Source of the DNA: Nautilus pompilius
Taxonomy: Eukaryota > Mollusca > Cephalopoda > Nautilida > Nautilidae
Length of the DNA stretch: 64,000 nt
Assembly (NCBI GenBank): GCA_018389105.1
Contig: JACATO010000977.1
Span: 124,001-188,000, forward strand
Direction: 5' to 3'
Part shown: positions 40,801 to 47,800 of the stretch, piece after piece
How positions within the stretch are numbered: the stretch's first letter is position 1
Layout of the letters: each line of letters begins with the position of its first letter
Made by a program: the position numbers and the translations under genes
The notes under the pieces: generated by a model
Seen by the model: the letters and a program-made list of their open reading frames with translations, nothing else
What the model was told of the DNA's origin: nothing
Databases searched by the model: none

Positions 40801-43800
40801 AAAAAAAAGCGTTACTTATCTCTGACATTAAAAGGTTCATATTGTCCTACTTTTAGAAAAACACTCAATTTATCCTGTTTACTACATCAGAGAAAGTACA
40901 GATTTTCATTTTTAATTCAGATTTATAATTTTGGTATTTTGTTAATGGACATGGGTGACTTATTTTCAACTGGATGTAGATATACATGTCAATTTTTTCC
41001 ATCAAGATCAACAAAAAGAAATTTCAGGTTCAAAGATTGTTGATTGTATACAAAAAGACTATTACATAATGCATAAAGGGCACTGGCTTATTAACCCTGT
41101 TGTTATAACAATGATCCACCAGGGCCACTAATCCTGATATCTAGGTCAGGCCCATAACATTCTATAAAGCAGCCTTGTACCAACTAAAAAAACCTATTTA
41201 TTATCTAACCTAAATCCTAAAATACTGCTGATAAATAAAGCACTTAGTATCATAAATATCCCAGCAAACATATAGCAATGAATACTTTTTTGTTGGCTTA
41301 ATTTTTAAATTTCAAACTTATCAAATAGGAAAAGGTCGATGTTTTCTAAGAAGCACAGCCAGCATATATGGTAGAAATGCCCTTTAATTCCCACCTTCCC
41401 CATTTTGGTACTTGTAGGTTTGTGCTGCCACACTTAACCCTGTGAACCTTAAGGAAGGAGAACTTAAGGACTAGCCTGCCCTGACCTAATTGATCACTGA
41501 AGGTGTGCTTCATCACCTCTCCAATGTTAAGAAATAGAATACTGTACTACTACTATACAAGTACTTTGAACTGCAATAAATATTTTTAGCAGATTTTCTA
41601 CCTATTTTGTCAAAACTACTAACTAAAAAAAACACTATCAATGATGATGTACATAGTTTTGATATAAAATTTTTAAAATTTGTAATGTTTATTTAAATTG
41701 ATTAGTTTTTTAAACAATAAATTAGTAATTTTCTTTAGATTCACAAATATTTTAAGTTATTTCTTTAAAACTGAATGCCATCCACTAATAAATTAAATTT
41801 ATTAACTGCCTTATGTACTGTAAACCTGTCTGCTTTTCTAAAACCAGCCATTTTTCATTATTTATTTGGTTCTACCTTAAAAAGAAAAAAAAAACTTCTA
41901 CAAGAGTTTGATGCCTTTGTAGTTTTACAGAACTGCAATCCAATCAATTAAATAGATCATTTCTTTCAAATTTATCATAAGCAACACTATTTTCATAATG
42001 GTATTTTAAATATTTCAGCAGGTAGTAAAAGGCTTTTAAAATTAGCTAATTGTTTAGTCAATAAGATTCTCTAGAAAAGATAACCAAATAAATACACAAA
42101 TTATAATTGAGAATATAATAACAACTGCTATGATTAGTACAAGAAATGTTAAAAGTTCTGCGCTTTCATTTATAGAATTGTAAATATTTCATGCCATTCA
42201 AAAATTTATTCTAACAGGATAATAAATTTAGTGCTAACATTGCAGCAAAAGTCTTTGTCCCACCACTTTTATCACCCTCAAAATAAATTCTAAAATAATC
42301 ACTTTAATACATAGATTCCAAACATCTTAACTGCTGAATTCATATTGATCTTAAGAGGCATTCTGAATCAACTGGGTAAAAGTATATTACAATACAAAGT
42401 ATCATCTAGTGACAGTGCCCACATTTTTTCTGATAAAACTGTCAATGCTGCTAAAATATTTATTCTTTGCAAAAATATTAATTTCATCATTAACTGTTTC
42501 TCTGCTGTGGGCCACACAGTGTGGCCAGGATAACATCAATGAGAAATGCAGTAGGCCCAAAATTGTAGCCTGCCAAACTTGTAAAACAGTCACTTTGATT
42601 TGTTAATAGCATTTTTTTTATTATTTAATTAAACTTGACCTGTACTAAAACTTGATAAAACTGTTTCTGATTGGTTTACTGCGAAAATAAGGTCACCTCC
42701 TCATAAATAGTGATGTACCCTTCAAAGGGTTAAATTATTAAAACAAAAATGTGACAAAAACGATCATAAATGACATCTTACATTTATTCAGCTACATAAA
42801 ATGTACTGTTTTGTCTATTTTTACTATATTTTTTTAAGGCTAGCTAACCTCTGCTGCCTCATTTTTAATAAATATTTTCTTTTCTTCATTCCAATGTTGA
42901 ATGTAGGTACAAGAATTTGTCATGAGAAAAAAAGAGAAGAAAAAGATTCTCTCACGACAAGCATCCTAGGACACTTTTTGCTGGAGTAGATACTAAAACC
43001 TTTTTGAATTACCTGTTACTAGAAATAGATATACTGAAGTATTAGTCACATCCTATAGTTGCTAACCATATAAGACAGACAAAGTTTCCAGGTATTGTCT
43101 AAACTTCAAAGAATAGTGTTTGAAAAAAGTTTGCAGAAACTAATGCAAAAAATTGAAAATAGTTCAGCTATGTTGTTTCTTCTTTCTCTATGCATCTGAC
43201 TATAAAACAGTGATATAGCACTATCTTTGGGGGATAGTTATCACAAAATACATTTAAAATAAAAATTGGTGTGTACATATAACAAATTAAAAATTTTTGC
43301 CTATTCTCAAATCATTTAAGGATAAAAATTACTTTACTATTTTGTTATATAAAATAGCATGTTAAAATTGAAGATTGATCTCAGTGCTTAAGTGCTAAAA
43401 GAAGTTACCCATAATTTCCCCTTTAAGCCAAGCAAGCTAAAAATGAGAACATAAAGATGAAGGGCTAATGTTGCATGTTAGCAGTTCGTGCAAGTGTTTA
43501 ATCAGATACTGTCAACCGTTTTAACCACAGGAAATCTTTTCTCCCTCATAACATATGAAATCACTTTACAGCCTTCCGCCACAAACCAGGAATAATTGTC
43601 CATAGTTGCTGCTGACCTCATTGATTAAAAAAGTTTGTATTAAGTGCTAACAAAACCTTAGCCAATCATCTTAACCTTTAAACATTGGCAAAAGATGCTA
43701 AAAAAAAAAAAGAAAAAGATATTAATATCCATAGTTTTCATAAATGCATAAAACCTAAGCTGTGCACGGACTATTTATTTTGAATGCTTTTTTTGTTGAT

Positions 43801-44829
43801 TCATGTCCGCCTCTAGCACCAAATTCTTATATACTTATTTTTTCACCAGAACAAATGCAGTGAACTGAATTAATATTAGAAGCAAATATTCTTTTGGTTT
43901 TTTGAGAAACGTTTGCTAAACGCTAATACCTGTTTTTGTTTTTTGTCTTAACAAAGAAAAGGGGAGAGAGAGAGAGACACCAAGAAATTTGTACCTACAT
44001 CACTACTATAGTAAAGCCTCTTATCCACAAATCCAAATTATGGAACATCCTGTGTCTGTAAACACTGATCTAATAAAAAGTGCACCAATCAATAGAATGT
44101 CACCAACATCCTTGTTCTGCTTCAGTTTTCCCACATTTGCTTCTGCTGCCTTATTTGCATGGTGAATGCATTGGCAGCATCTTACTGAATGGTGTAGTTA
44201 TTAAATTTTTTTTTAAACTCTGTAGTCGCTGCTCCACCATGCAGTGCTGTGATTGATAGTAGACAAGTTTTGTTGTTTACAAGATGCACGTCAACCAAGC
44301 AACTCATTTTTCTTGATTATTTCACAGTAATGGCCAATTCAGTGTTTTATTATACAGTATATGTGTATAATACCCATGTTTATCACTAATCCTTAATGAG
44401 GGGAACAAATTATGTTTCATAACAACCTGAGATATCCAGTAACCAGAAAAAGTTATCTGAAACATTCTTGGTCTAAACAACCATTCTAGATAAGAAGTTC
44501 TACTGTACTTAAAAACAAATAAGTAAACTTTAATAAAGAATGCTCATTTATAACTTCTTTTCTTTTTTTTTTTAAACAAGTCAAACTTGATATATGGGGA
44601 ACAGAAATTTCTATTTTAGTTACTTTTTGCATTTCAGAAATTGAGAACTCTGAATTGAAGCCTTAGCTTGGTGCTGGTTCAATTTAAGTACTAAGATAAC
44701 TCACCAGAAAAACGTCATTGTCCCATCATCAAAGAATTTAACCTTCCGCTTCTCCTCTTCCCAGTCGTAAGCGGTGGCTGTGTGGATCTTATAAACATCA
44801 CGCTTTTGCTCATTTTTCACTGCAGCCAT
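4455..44829 (-). CDS. Pss: Phosphatidylserine synthase, PTDSS2/Pss type, 11 coding exons, 487 aa
   Basis: The product exchanges the head group of phosphatidylethanolamine (PTDSS2-type) or another phospholipid for L-serine, making phosphatidylserine in ER/MAM membranes. Coding exons on the minus strand are 44829-44705, 32617-32516, 28094-28012, 16052-15985, 13851-13720, 13297-13247, 11625-11512, 9310-9192, 7209-7095, 5889-5744 and 4863-4455. They sum to 1464 nt, i.e. 487 codons plus TAA, the same length as human PTDSS2. Every intron is GT-AG and phases are consistent (2,2,1,0,0,0,0,2,0,2). Diagnostic pieces are [31 protein letters not shown], the core [17 protein letters not shown] (about residues 214-230), [13 protein letters not shown] and QFTPYSW. 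Several hydrophobic segments fit a polytopic membrane enzyme. A TGA lies in frame upstream of the ATG, which fixes the start. Invertebrates often have one Pss gene; substrate preference cannot be read from sequence. Confidence 0.96.
5744..5889 (-). CDS. Pss: Pss coding exon 10
   Basis: Acceptor is a long T tract ending in CAG; donor is CC|GTGAGC. It encodes [20 protein letters not shown], a further helix and [11 protein letters not shown]. It leaves in phase 2. Confidence 0.95.
6176..6534. mobile_element. MITE with 27-bp inverted repeats (mariner/Tc1 type)
   Basis: Left end gggtgatcaaaaagtaacta and right end, read in reverse complement, cagtgtgatcagaaagtaac, both running on to ATGCAGT. TA flanks each end. 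The element is about 359 bp with no coding capacity. Inside, a module containing ctgttggtcatttt and ggaactacagtacaa appears twice, about 51 bp apart (near 6377 and 6428). It lies in Pss intron 9. Confidence 0.8.
7095..7209 (-). CDS. Pss: Pss coding exon 9
   Basis: Acceptor CTTATAG, donor ATT|GTAATT. It encodes [27 protein letters not shown] and the start of a membrane helix. The open frame runs past the donor, but only splicing at 7095 joins correctly to [11 protein letters not shown] in exon 10. Confidence 0.94.
7210..9191. other. Pss intron 8, no gene seen
   Basis: AT-rich intron. The stretch 7260-7900 has more balanced composition and may be an old repeat, but I recognise no family. A TGCA/TGCG microsatellite lies at 9005-9041. 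Confidence 0.5.
9005..9041. repeat. (TGCA)n/(TGCG)n microsatellite
   Basis: Alternating purine-pyrimidine tetranucleotide run of about 37 bp, just downstream of exon 8's acceptor on the plus strand. It is a simple repeat. Confidence 0.85.
9192..9310 (-). CDS. Pss: Pss coding exon 8
   Basis: Acceptor AAATTTAG, donor AG|GTAAGT. It encodes [20 protein letters not shown] and then KPYHW and WNIPTY. KPYHW is closer to insect Pss than to vertebrate PTDSS2 (KTYKW in human), which supports an arthropod or protostome host. Confidence 0.96.
10215..11379 (+). mobile_element. Dead mariner element, about 1165 bp
   Basis: TA flanks both ends. The left terminus tgaagtctgttgaaaagtat and the reverse complement of the right terminus, tgaggtctgtcaaaaaagta, are matching inverted repeats of about 28 bp. 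The length is close to a typical 1.2-1.3-kb mariner. It carries a frameshifted transposase on the plus strand, inside Pss intron 7 and antisense to the gene. Confidence 0.92.
10287..11308 (+). pseudogene. Mariner transposase pseudogene (DDD type)
   Basis: ATG at 10287 begins [14 protein letters not shown], an N-terminal HTH region with [11 protein letters not shown]. The frame then breaks at a TGA near 10458 and resumes with [11 protein letters not shown] in another frame. First catalytic Asp is in [15 protein letters not shown], second in [11 protein letters not shown], third in [17 protein letters not shown]. It ends with [16 protein letters not shown] and TAG at 11306. Further frame changes occur near 10870 and 11200. 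It cannot make a full protein. Confidence 0.92.
11512..11625 (-). CDS. Pss: Pss coding exon 7
   Basis: Acceptor CATTTCAG, donor CAT|GTAAGT, 38 whole codons. It contains RDWWLC, a hydrophobic helix, and [13 protein letters not shown], the most conserved stretch of the family, thought to lie in or near the active site. Confidence 0.96.
11626..13246. other. Pss intron 6
   Basis: Outside the Tc1-like relic the sequence is AT-rich with no coding signal that I can support. Confidence 0.5.
12230..12640 (+). pseudogene. Tc1/mariner-like transposase relic
   Basis: Around 12348 the plus strand reads [20 protein letters not shown], which fits the GG-x-MVWG/A-x(1,2)-S block of Tc1-like transposases. 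It is followed in the same frame by weaker similarity. Upstream, LFSDKSSYQ-like codons near 12260 fit the FSDES catalytic block. The frame is broken and no terminal repeats were found, so limits are approximate. Confidence 0.5.
13247..13297 (-). CDS. Pss: Pss coding exon 6 (51-nt microexon)
   Basis: Acceptor TTTTTACAG, donor AAA|GTAAGT, 17 whole codons. It encodes [17 protein letters not shown], conserved in the family. It is too short to stand out as an ORF but fits exactly in frame between exons 5 and 7. Confidence 0.94.
13720..13851 (-). CDS. Pss: Pss coding exon 5
   Basis: Acceptor TTTTTTAG, donor AAG|GTTTGC, 44 whole codons. It encodes the luminal or loop region with [14 protein letters not shown] and HTDPFHNLK. 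These match PTDSS2 (PLPERDYGGNC in human) better than PTDSS1, and this exon decides the subfamily call. Confidence 0.96.
13852..15984. other. Pss intron 4, no gene seen
   Basis: AT-rich with poly-A and poly-T runs. No terminal repeats or transposase similarity noticed. Confidence 0.5.
15985..16052 (-). CDS. Pss: Pss coding exon 4
   Basis: Acceptor CTTTTTAG and donor CAG|GTATGT. A 68-nt exon encoding one membrane helix ([18 protein letters not shown]). It completes the HPA codon from exon 3 and leaves in phase 0. Introns 3 and 4 on its two sides are about 12 kb and 2.1 kb. Confidence 0.94.
16969..16993. repeat. (TAT)n microsatellite
   Basis: Perfect TTA/TAT trinucleotide run in Pss intron 3. 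Confidence 0.85.
17807..18397. mobile_element. pogo/Tigger-like MITE, 591 bp
   Basis: TA flanks cagttgtcccccagcattcg on the left and, in reverse complement, cagtcgacccctgcgtaatt on the right. The inner blocks cagcattcgcgggg and cggcattcgcggcccc continue the inverted repeat after a small insertion. CAGT termini and TA duplication fit pogo/Tigger elements. CpG-rich ends stand out in AT-rich DNA. No transposase inside. Confidence 0.85.
18992..21553 (-). pseudogene. hAT transposase pseudogene, TTF-finger/ZMYM1-like
   Basis: Minus-strand pieces in order: an N-terminal [13 protein letters not shown]-like piece (about 21245-21553); a TTF-type part with [20 protein letters not shown] (20571-21053); a catalytic-core part with [19 protein letters not shown] and [20 protein letters not shown] (20168-20605); a helical part (19147-19914); and the C-terminal dimerisation block [20 protein letters not shown] ending at TAA 18992-18994. 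The pieces sit in different frames with stops between. A 107-bp tandem duplication disrupts the helical part. Confidence 0.9.
19834..20047. repeat. 107-bp tandem duplication inside the hAT transposase
   Basis: The unit from gcgttgcagaatattatgag to gtttttcatgtacaact occurs at 19834-19940 and again at 19941-20047, nearly identical. I noticed one difference, tctcactt against tctaactt. 107 is not a multiple of 3, so it shifts the frame. The near-identity suggests a recent event. Confidence 0.93.
23654..26432. other. Pss intron 3 between transposons, no gene seen
   Basis: AT-rich. Around 24900-25450 the composition is more even and a GA-rich run lies near 25398-25430. I recognise no gene or transposon there. 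Confidence 0.5.
26433..27608 (+). mobile_element. Internally deleted Tigger/pogo-like element, 1176 bp
   Basis: TA flanks matching inverted ends: left cagtacaacctcatgtatcc and reverse complement of right cagtgcaacctcatgtatct. A further inner block, cgcatatccgaac, occurs near both ends in opposite orientation. CAGT termini and TA duplication fit the pogo/Tigger group. Full elements are about 2-2.8 kb, so this one has lost more than half, including the catalytic region. Confidence 0.9.
27062..27439 (+). pseudogene. Truncated Tigger/CENP-B-like transposase, HTH region only
   Basis: ATG at 27062, 125 codons. Residues about 1-55 form the CENP-B/Psq-type helix-turn-helix: [16 protein letters not shown] then [16 protein letters not shown]. 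The start of the second DNA-binding domain follows ([20 protein letters not shown]). The open frame then ends after unrelated residues, and no DDE/D catalytic domain follows before the right end. The surviving frame is uninterrupted, so a small DNA-binding protein is possible, but expression is unknown. Confidence 0.85.
28012..28094 (-). CDS. Pss: Pss coding exon 3
   Basis: Acceptor CTTATAG and donor CAG|GTGAGT. The exon encodes a hydrophobic helix, then DGPFKRPHP, a signature loop of eukaryotic phosphatidylserine synthases. It enters in phase 2 and leaves in phase 1. Confidence 0.95.
28440..28645. repeat. Possible dispersed animal repeat fragment
   Basis: Blocks such as aaaccagagcacccagagaa and, later, aattaaactttggacctt followed by a run ending in accacccaact recall a repeat found in many aquatic animals. 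The match is from memory and degenerate. Confidence 0.25.
29116..31435 (+). mobile_element. hAT/Charlie-type element, 2320 bp
   Basis: A perfect 8-bp duplication agttagag lies at 29108-29115 and 31436-31443. The termini caggggtcaccaaac and, in reverse complement, caggggtcaccaaac are identical, and both continue toward a ggccc block. The element lies in Pss intron 2, opposite to the gene's orientation, and carries a nearly full-length transposase with few breaks, so it is fairly young. Confidence 0.95.
29337..31132 (+). pseudogene. hAT transposase pseudogene, BED finger, GTF2IRD2-like
   Basis: ATG at 29337 begins [24 protein letters not shown]-type zinc finger follows ([24 protein letters not shown], Cx2C...Hx4H, residues about 37-60). 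Next come [20 protein letters not shown] with a catalytic Asp, then [10 protein letters not shown] and [11 protein letters not shown], and a C-terminal dimerisation block [18 protein letters not shown] near 30970. Frames change near 29965 and between 30753 and 30797, and a stop occurs at 30385-30387. A few lesions separate it from an intact gene. The family matches the transposase domesticated in GTF2IRD2 (Charlie8-like). Confidence 0.92.
31444..32515. other. Pss intron 2 remainder, no gene seen
   Basis: AT-rich, no supported coding or repeat signal. Confidence 0.5.
32516..32617 (-). CDS. Pss: Pss coding exon 2
   Basis: Acceptor TTTCAG, donor AG|GTAATT. The exon encodes the conserved [10 protein letters not shown] membrane segment and ends in the YNTK(R) motif typical of PTDSS2-type enzymes. 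It is phase 2 at both ends. Confidence 0.95.
33476..33890 (+). repeat. Left arm of the long inverted repeat
   Basis: Shares with the right arm, in inverted order, ggcagcacaaa (33537), tttgaaatttaaaaatta (33657-33674) and gtacaaggctgctttataga (33794-33813). Spacing between the last two anchors is 137 bp here and 136 bp in the right arm, so the match is collinear. Ends fade near both limits. Confidence 0.85.
34029..34081. repeat. TG/TA/CA alternating tract, near-palindromic
   Basis: A (TG)n run, then an alternating TATA core and a (CA)n run, make an imperfect palindrome of about 50 bp. It probably arose by microsatellite expansion. Confidence 0.7.
34180..35260 (-). pseudogene. Capsid-like protein relic of a virus-like element
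   Basis: The minus-strand translation, crossing several stops and frame changes, shows conserved blocks in order: a first block near 35010-34900, a block containing [10 protein letters not shown] near 34770, one with [20 protein letters not shown] near 34400, and a last one near 34250-34200. From memory these match a conserved invertebrate protein of about 400 residues that I associate with the major capsid of Maverick/adintovirus-like elements. The family name and jelly-roll fold are inference. It is thoroughly decayed and cannot be expressed as a whole. Confidence 0.55.
35480..35945 (-). pseudogene. Relic with IPGLWEL motif, same virus-like element
   Basis: Near 35890 the minus strand reads a hydrophilic lead-in and IPGLWEL. 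After a stop and frame changes it continues to a C-terminal block near 35660-35530 with GKGVVF and SICD. This order resembles a second conserved protein that I recall from the same kind of elements in insects and cnidarians. It lies directly upstream of the capsid-like relic in transcription order. Function unknown. Confidence 0.45.
36000..38700. other. Interior of the virus-like element, nothing identified
   Basis: AT-rich. Short minus-strand open stretches (for example 37240-37449) have no recognised motif. Decayed genes of the element may lie here. Confidence 0.4.
38703..39010 (-). pseudogene. Unrecognised coding relic ending [11 protein letters not shown]
   Basis: About 100 minus-strand codons, broken by a single stop near 38878, end at TGA 38703-38705. 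The last 57 codons are continuously open, with [18 protein letters not shown] and a basic C-terminus. Alternative frames upstream to about 39250 also look coding-like. I do not recognise the family; its place in the element suggests a structural or accessory gene. Confidence 0.35.
40093..40300 (-). pseudogene. Unrecognised 69-codon coding relic
   Basis: Open minus-strand frame ending at TAA 40093-40095, with [18 protein letters not shown] and a balanced amino-acid composition unlike the surrounding AT-rich noise. It may continue upstream with a frame change toward 40420. No family recognised. Confidence 0.3.
41092..41495 (-). repeat. Right arm of the long inverted repeat
   Basis: The same anchors occur as reverse complements at 41419-41429, 41299-41316 and 41161-41180. 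Between anchors the similarity persists with substitutions and small indels, so the arms are old or evolved separately. Confidence 0.85.
41500..44008. other. Pss intron 1, 5' part, no gene seen
   Basis: AT-rich. A short palindrome (8-bp arms, 1-bp centre) lies at 42510-42526. No coding signal. Confidence 0.5.
44009..44505. mobile_element. Tigger/pogo-like MITE, 497 bp
   Basis: TA flanks tagtaaagcctcttatccac on the left and, in reverse complement, cagtagaacttcttatctag on the right. The shared pattern agnagancntcttatc is typical of pogo/Tigger ends. No coding capacity. It ends about 200 bp from Pss exon 1. Confidence 0.75.
44705..44829 (-). CDS. Pss: Pss coding exon 1 (residues 1-42)
   Basis: ATG at 44829. 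The exon encodes a hydrophilic, lysine/glutamate-rich cytosolic N-terminus ending in DDGTMTFFW, the entry to the first membrane segment. It ends CTG|GTGAGT, splitting the Trp codon (phase 2). The N-terminus before DDGT is not conserved with human PTDSS2. An in-frame TGA about 24 nt upstream excludes an N-terminal extension within this exon. Confidence 0.93.
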
Positions 44830-44867
44830 CTCAAGGTACTTGTACAGAACAGATGTTTTTCAGTTTT
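44830..44867 (-). other. Pss: 5' UTR part of Pss exon 1 with splice acceptor
   Basis: Read on the minus strand, a pyrimidine-rich tract TGTTTGTTTTCCAG ends just before 44867, with a branch-like TGCTAAC about 37 nt further upstream. The 38 nt between this AG and the ATG would be 5' UTR. This implies a separate non-coding first exon and promoter further up, either in 44.9-64 kb or beyond the window. No such exon could be identified by eye. Confidence 0.55.
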
Positions 44868-47800
44868 CTGGAAAACAAACAGCTGTTTGTGTGAAATGGT
44901 TAGCAAAATATAGTCACTGCATGTGCACCTTCAAAAAAAAAACAAATTTTAATAAAAAATTACACCCCATGCATTATTAGAATATTCCTGTGACGAGATT
45001 TTCATGCAGTTTGTATACATAAAAATAAAGCTTCTTTACAATAAGAATGAAACATTCAAAAAGTAACAGAAACAAGCGTACACTTCCAATTCACAAATCA
45101 TGCATTGTATCATACATTTAATATTAGATGGTGATTTAGCACAAATAAAAAATGTTATAGACGTAATAGCAGAACGGTGTACATATTTCAAAAAAACTTC
45201 TCCTAAGAAATTTATATTGCAATATATTTTTGTTTTTATTTAAAGATTTATCATCCAGAAATGTTAATAGCATCTTTCATATTCAAATAATCTTCTTGAT
45301 GCATTAACTTTGATTACTAATTATAAATATCATTTGCTGCAGTAGTGTACAGTAAGTTGATTCTCCAAATAGAAAATAAACCAGAATTAGTTTTAGAATT
45401 ACTTTTGTTCCTGTTTTAATTAAATCATTCAAACAAACTAATAAAAAATAAAAGCTAAGCTATTATGGAACTTAGTTTATGATTTGTAGTAAACAGCATT
45501 TCTCTGTTTTAAAAAAAAAACATCTGATGTTCAAAGGAAAACTGCACTGAAGGAGATATGATGGGGCAGAGAGTAAAATGTAAAGGGTCCTGATGACTTT
45601 TTTCACATTCTTACAGCAGTTTAACACAACAAAACATTTTGGAGGTGGGACCTCATCTGATGGAAGGGCACTGTAACTGAAAGATCACTTACAGGTAAAC
45701 CCTTTACCCTACCTGATTCAACCTTCAGCTTGCTGTTAGAAAGACAAGGGAGAGACCACATTGAGTGATAAAGTTTAAATAGTCTTGCAAAAAGAAAATA
45801 AAATCATGTTAGGTTTTAGAATGCTCTAGATTCAAAATGAACATTTCATTCTAGCTAACATCTAGAATTTGATTTCCCTTAACATCATTTTAAACTGACC
45901 TGGTTGTTCTTGCACAAAAAATGATGCAAAAGTAGGAAAAAAAACAAACAAAAAGCAGCAAGAGAGAGTTTTGAATGCTGTGTTAACCAGTACACTTTAC
46001 ATTACAAAAACAAAGCTACAACAAATGTTAACCAAACAGGCCATTACAACAAATCTAATTTACTGTTATTTAAACCATCCTACGATAATTTTGTACATTA
46101 ACAGCCGTGGCCAAACGTTTTGCATCACCCTTAATTTTTCTCAGCAGTGAGCTAAACCCACCTTATTTGCATAACAACATCACGCTAACGTACCGCTCTG
46201 TAGTTTACCACGAGCTTAATGGGGAAATAAGTGAAATTGTGAAATGTGACAGTTTGGAATCTACCACACGATTTCCAGAAAGACTTTATCGAGGCATGAC
46301 AACAAGAGTAGCTGGACAGGTAGAAGAGGTCTTGGGTACAGTGTTGGGTTGTTTGAGTGGATGGATTTGTAGATAGAAATAACAACAAAATCTAGGGTGA
46401 TATACAACTTAAAATCTTTGGCCATGGCTATATGTCCAACTAATACATTAACTTCCAAGTTGATGTATGAATTAAATGATGGCTGACAATGGCAACTAGA
46501 ATTCAGTACCCTTTTAGTAGATGGTAGACAGCAGTGACAACCTTTTGTGTCTGAATTCCCAGTAAAGTCAATATTACAGATATCTAGAACACAGGACTAC
46601 CAATCAATAATAAACTCCTTTCTAGTTTATTAGAAGCTACTTACAGGACCAAAACCTCCCAAGAAATCTCTATTCTTCAATATTTAAATATTACCCTTGT
46701 TTGTTTTTTTTAACAAATGAAAGTTATTGCTTGTATGATCAGTTTACGCAAACTAAAAATGTATTTTAAGTATATTTTGCACATAAGTGTAAAAGTATCC
46801 TAATCTGAAGTACACTACAGTAATGTTTTAAGTTTAATCCAGAATCTTTTCAGTGTGTACTGGGTGCTATATAGAATTTATAACATGCATTATTGCTTTA
46901 GCAAACAAACTTTCAATGGATAGCAATACCATCAATATACTGTTTGGGAATAAGTAAAATTGCTATGAATAAAATGGATAGAATTTTACAATACTTCAGA
47001 GACCAATTAGAATTTTAAAACTTGTGTGCTAGTAAAGAAAAAAAATGTGTAGCATTAATGCATATCAACTATCAATACCGATCTCCAAACCGTTAGAATC
47101 GAAAATAATGTATAATGTGAAATATGAGAATGTCCATTTTTCAATTTTCAAATCCTGCACTCACTGATACAAATTCTACTTGGGAGTAAACCACCTTCAG
47201 AAAAAGTAGTTATTTGAAATAAAACAATTTGGCTAGTTTAATAATTTGCTGAAAATGGATAAATAGGGCAGTAAGCAGGATAACATGAATGTGCTAGGAG
47301 TTTGCCTACTTAGTCAAAAGTATAGTAATAGCTAAAAAAAAAACTTGTCCAAATATTTAAATGGGCATATGGAGCTAATGTAACTGATCAACTGGCAAGT
47401 CATATGCATATAACTGAATCTCAATAATTGGACAAATGGATTTCTGGCTAAATCTAAAGACATGAAAACCGATTCAGTGCATCCAATCAGGTGCAAAATG
47501 TATGCATTTCCATCTGCCTATTAAACATAGTAGAATACACAAACTATTATAATAAGAATGCATTCCTATTTAGATAGGTAGACACTTGTATATTTGTGTA
47601 TTATTTGATATTCTCAAGCACATCCTGTAAACTGTTTCTAAGGATGGTTGTTTTGAAATATATAGTCTGCTTCCAACACAGAAGTGAACATCTTTGTCAA
47701 GTTCATAATCTGTTTAGCAGTTAGTTCTGTATCTAGCCAGCAATGTTCCCTCTTTCTTTTGAGTTTGCTTGTCCAGTTTTCTTGTCGGTCCCCTAACCCC

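Larger units (their letters stand above)
33476..41495 (-). mobile_element. Virus-like element, about 8 kb, with long inverted repeats
   Basis: Diverged inverted repeats of about 400 bp lie at each end (33476-33890 and 41092-41495, limits approximate). Between them, every coding relic I can see is on the minus strand. A capsid-like relic (34180-35260) and an IPGLWEL-motif relic (35480-35945) resemble proteins of Maverick/Polinton- or adintovirus-like elements in invertebrate genomes. Complete Polintons are 15-20 kb with polymerase B and integrase. I find neither here, so this would be a deleted or short derivative. No target duplication could be fixed. The alternative is two inverted copies of a repeat flanking an unrelated relic. 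It sits in Pss intron 1, in sense orientation. Confidence 0.6.

Noticed and set aside
42510-42526. Palindrome with 8-bp arms around one base
   Set aside because: Too short to be a terminator or hairpin gene in animal DNA; expected occasionally in 64 kb.
4455-44829. PTDSS1 rather than PTDSS2 identity
   Set aside because: [11 protein letters not shown], the TMTFFWRAHT start and the 487-aa length match the PTDSS2/Pss branch, not PTDSS1.
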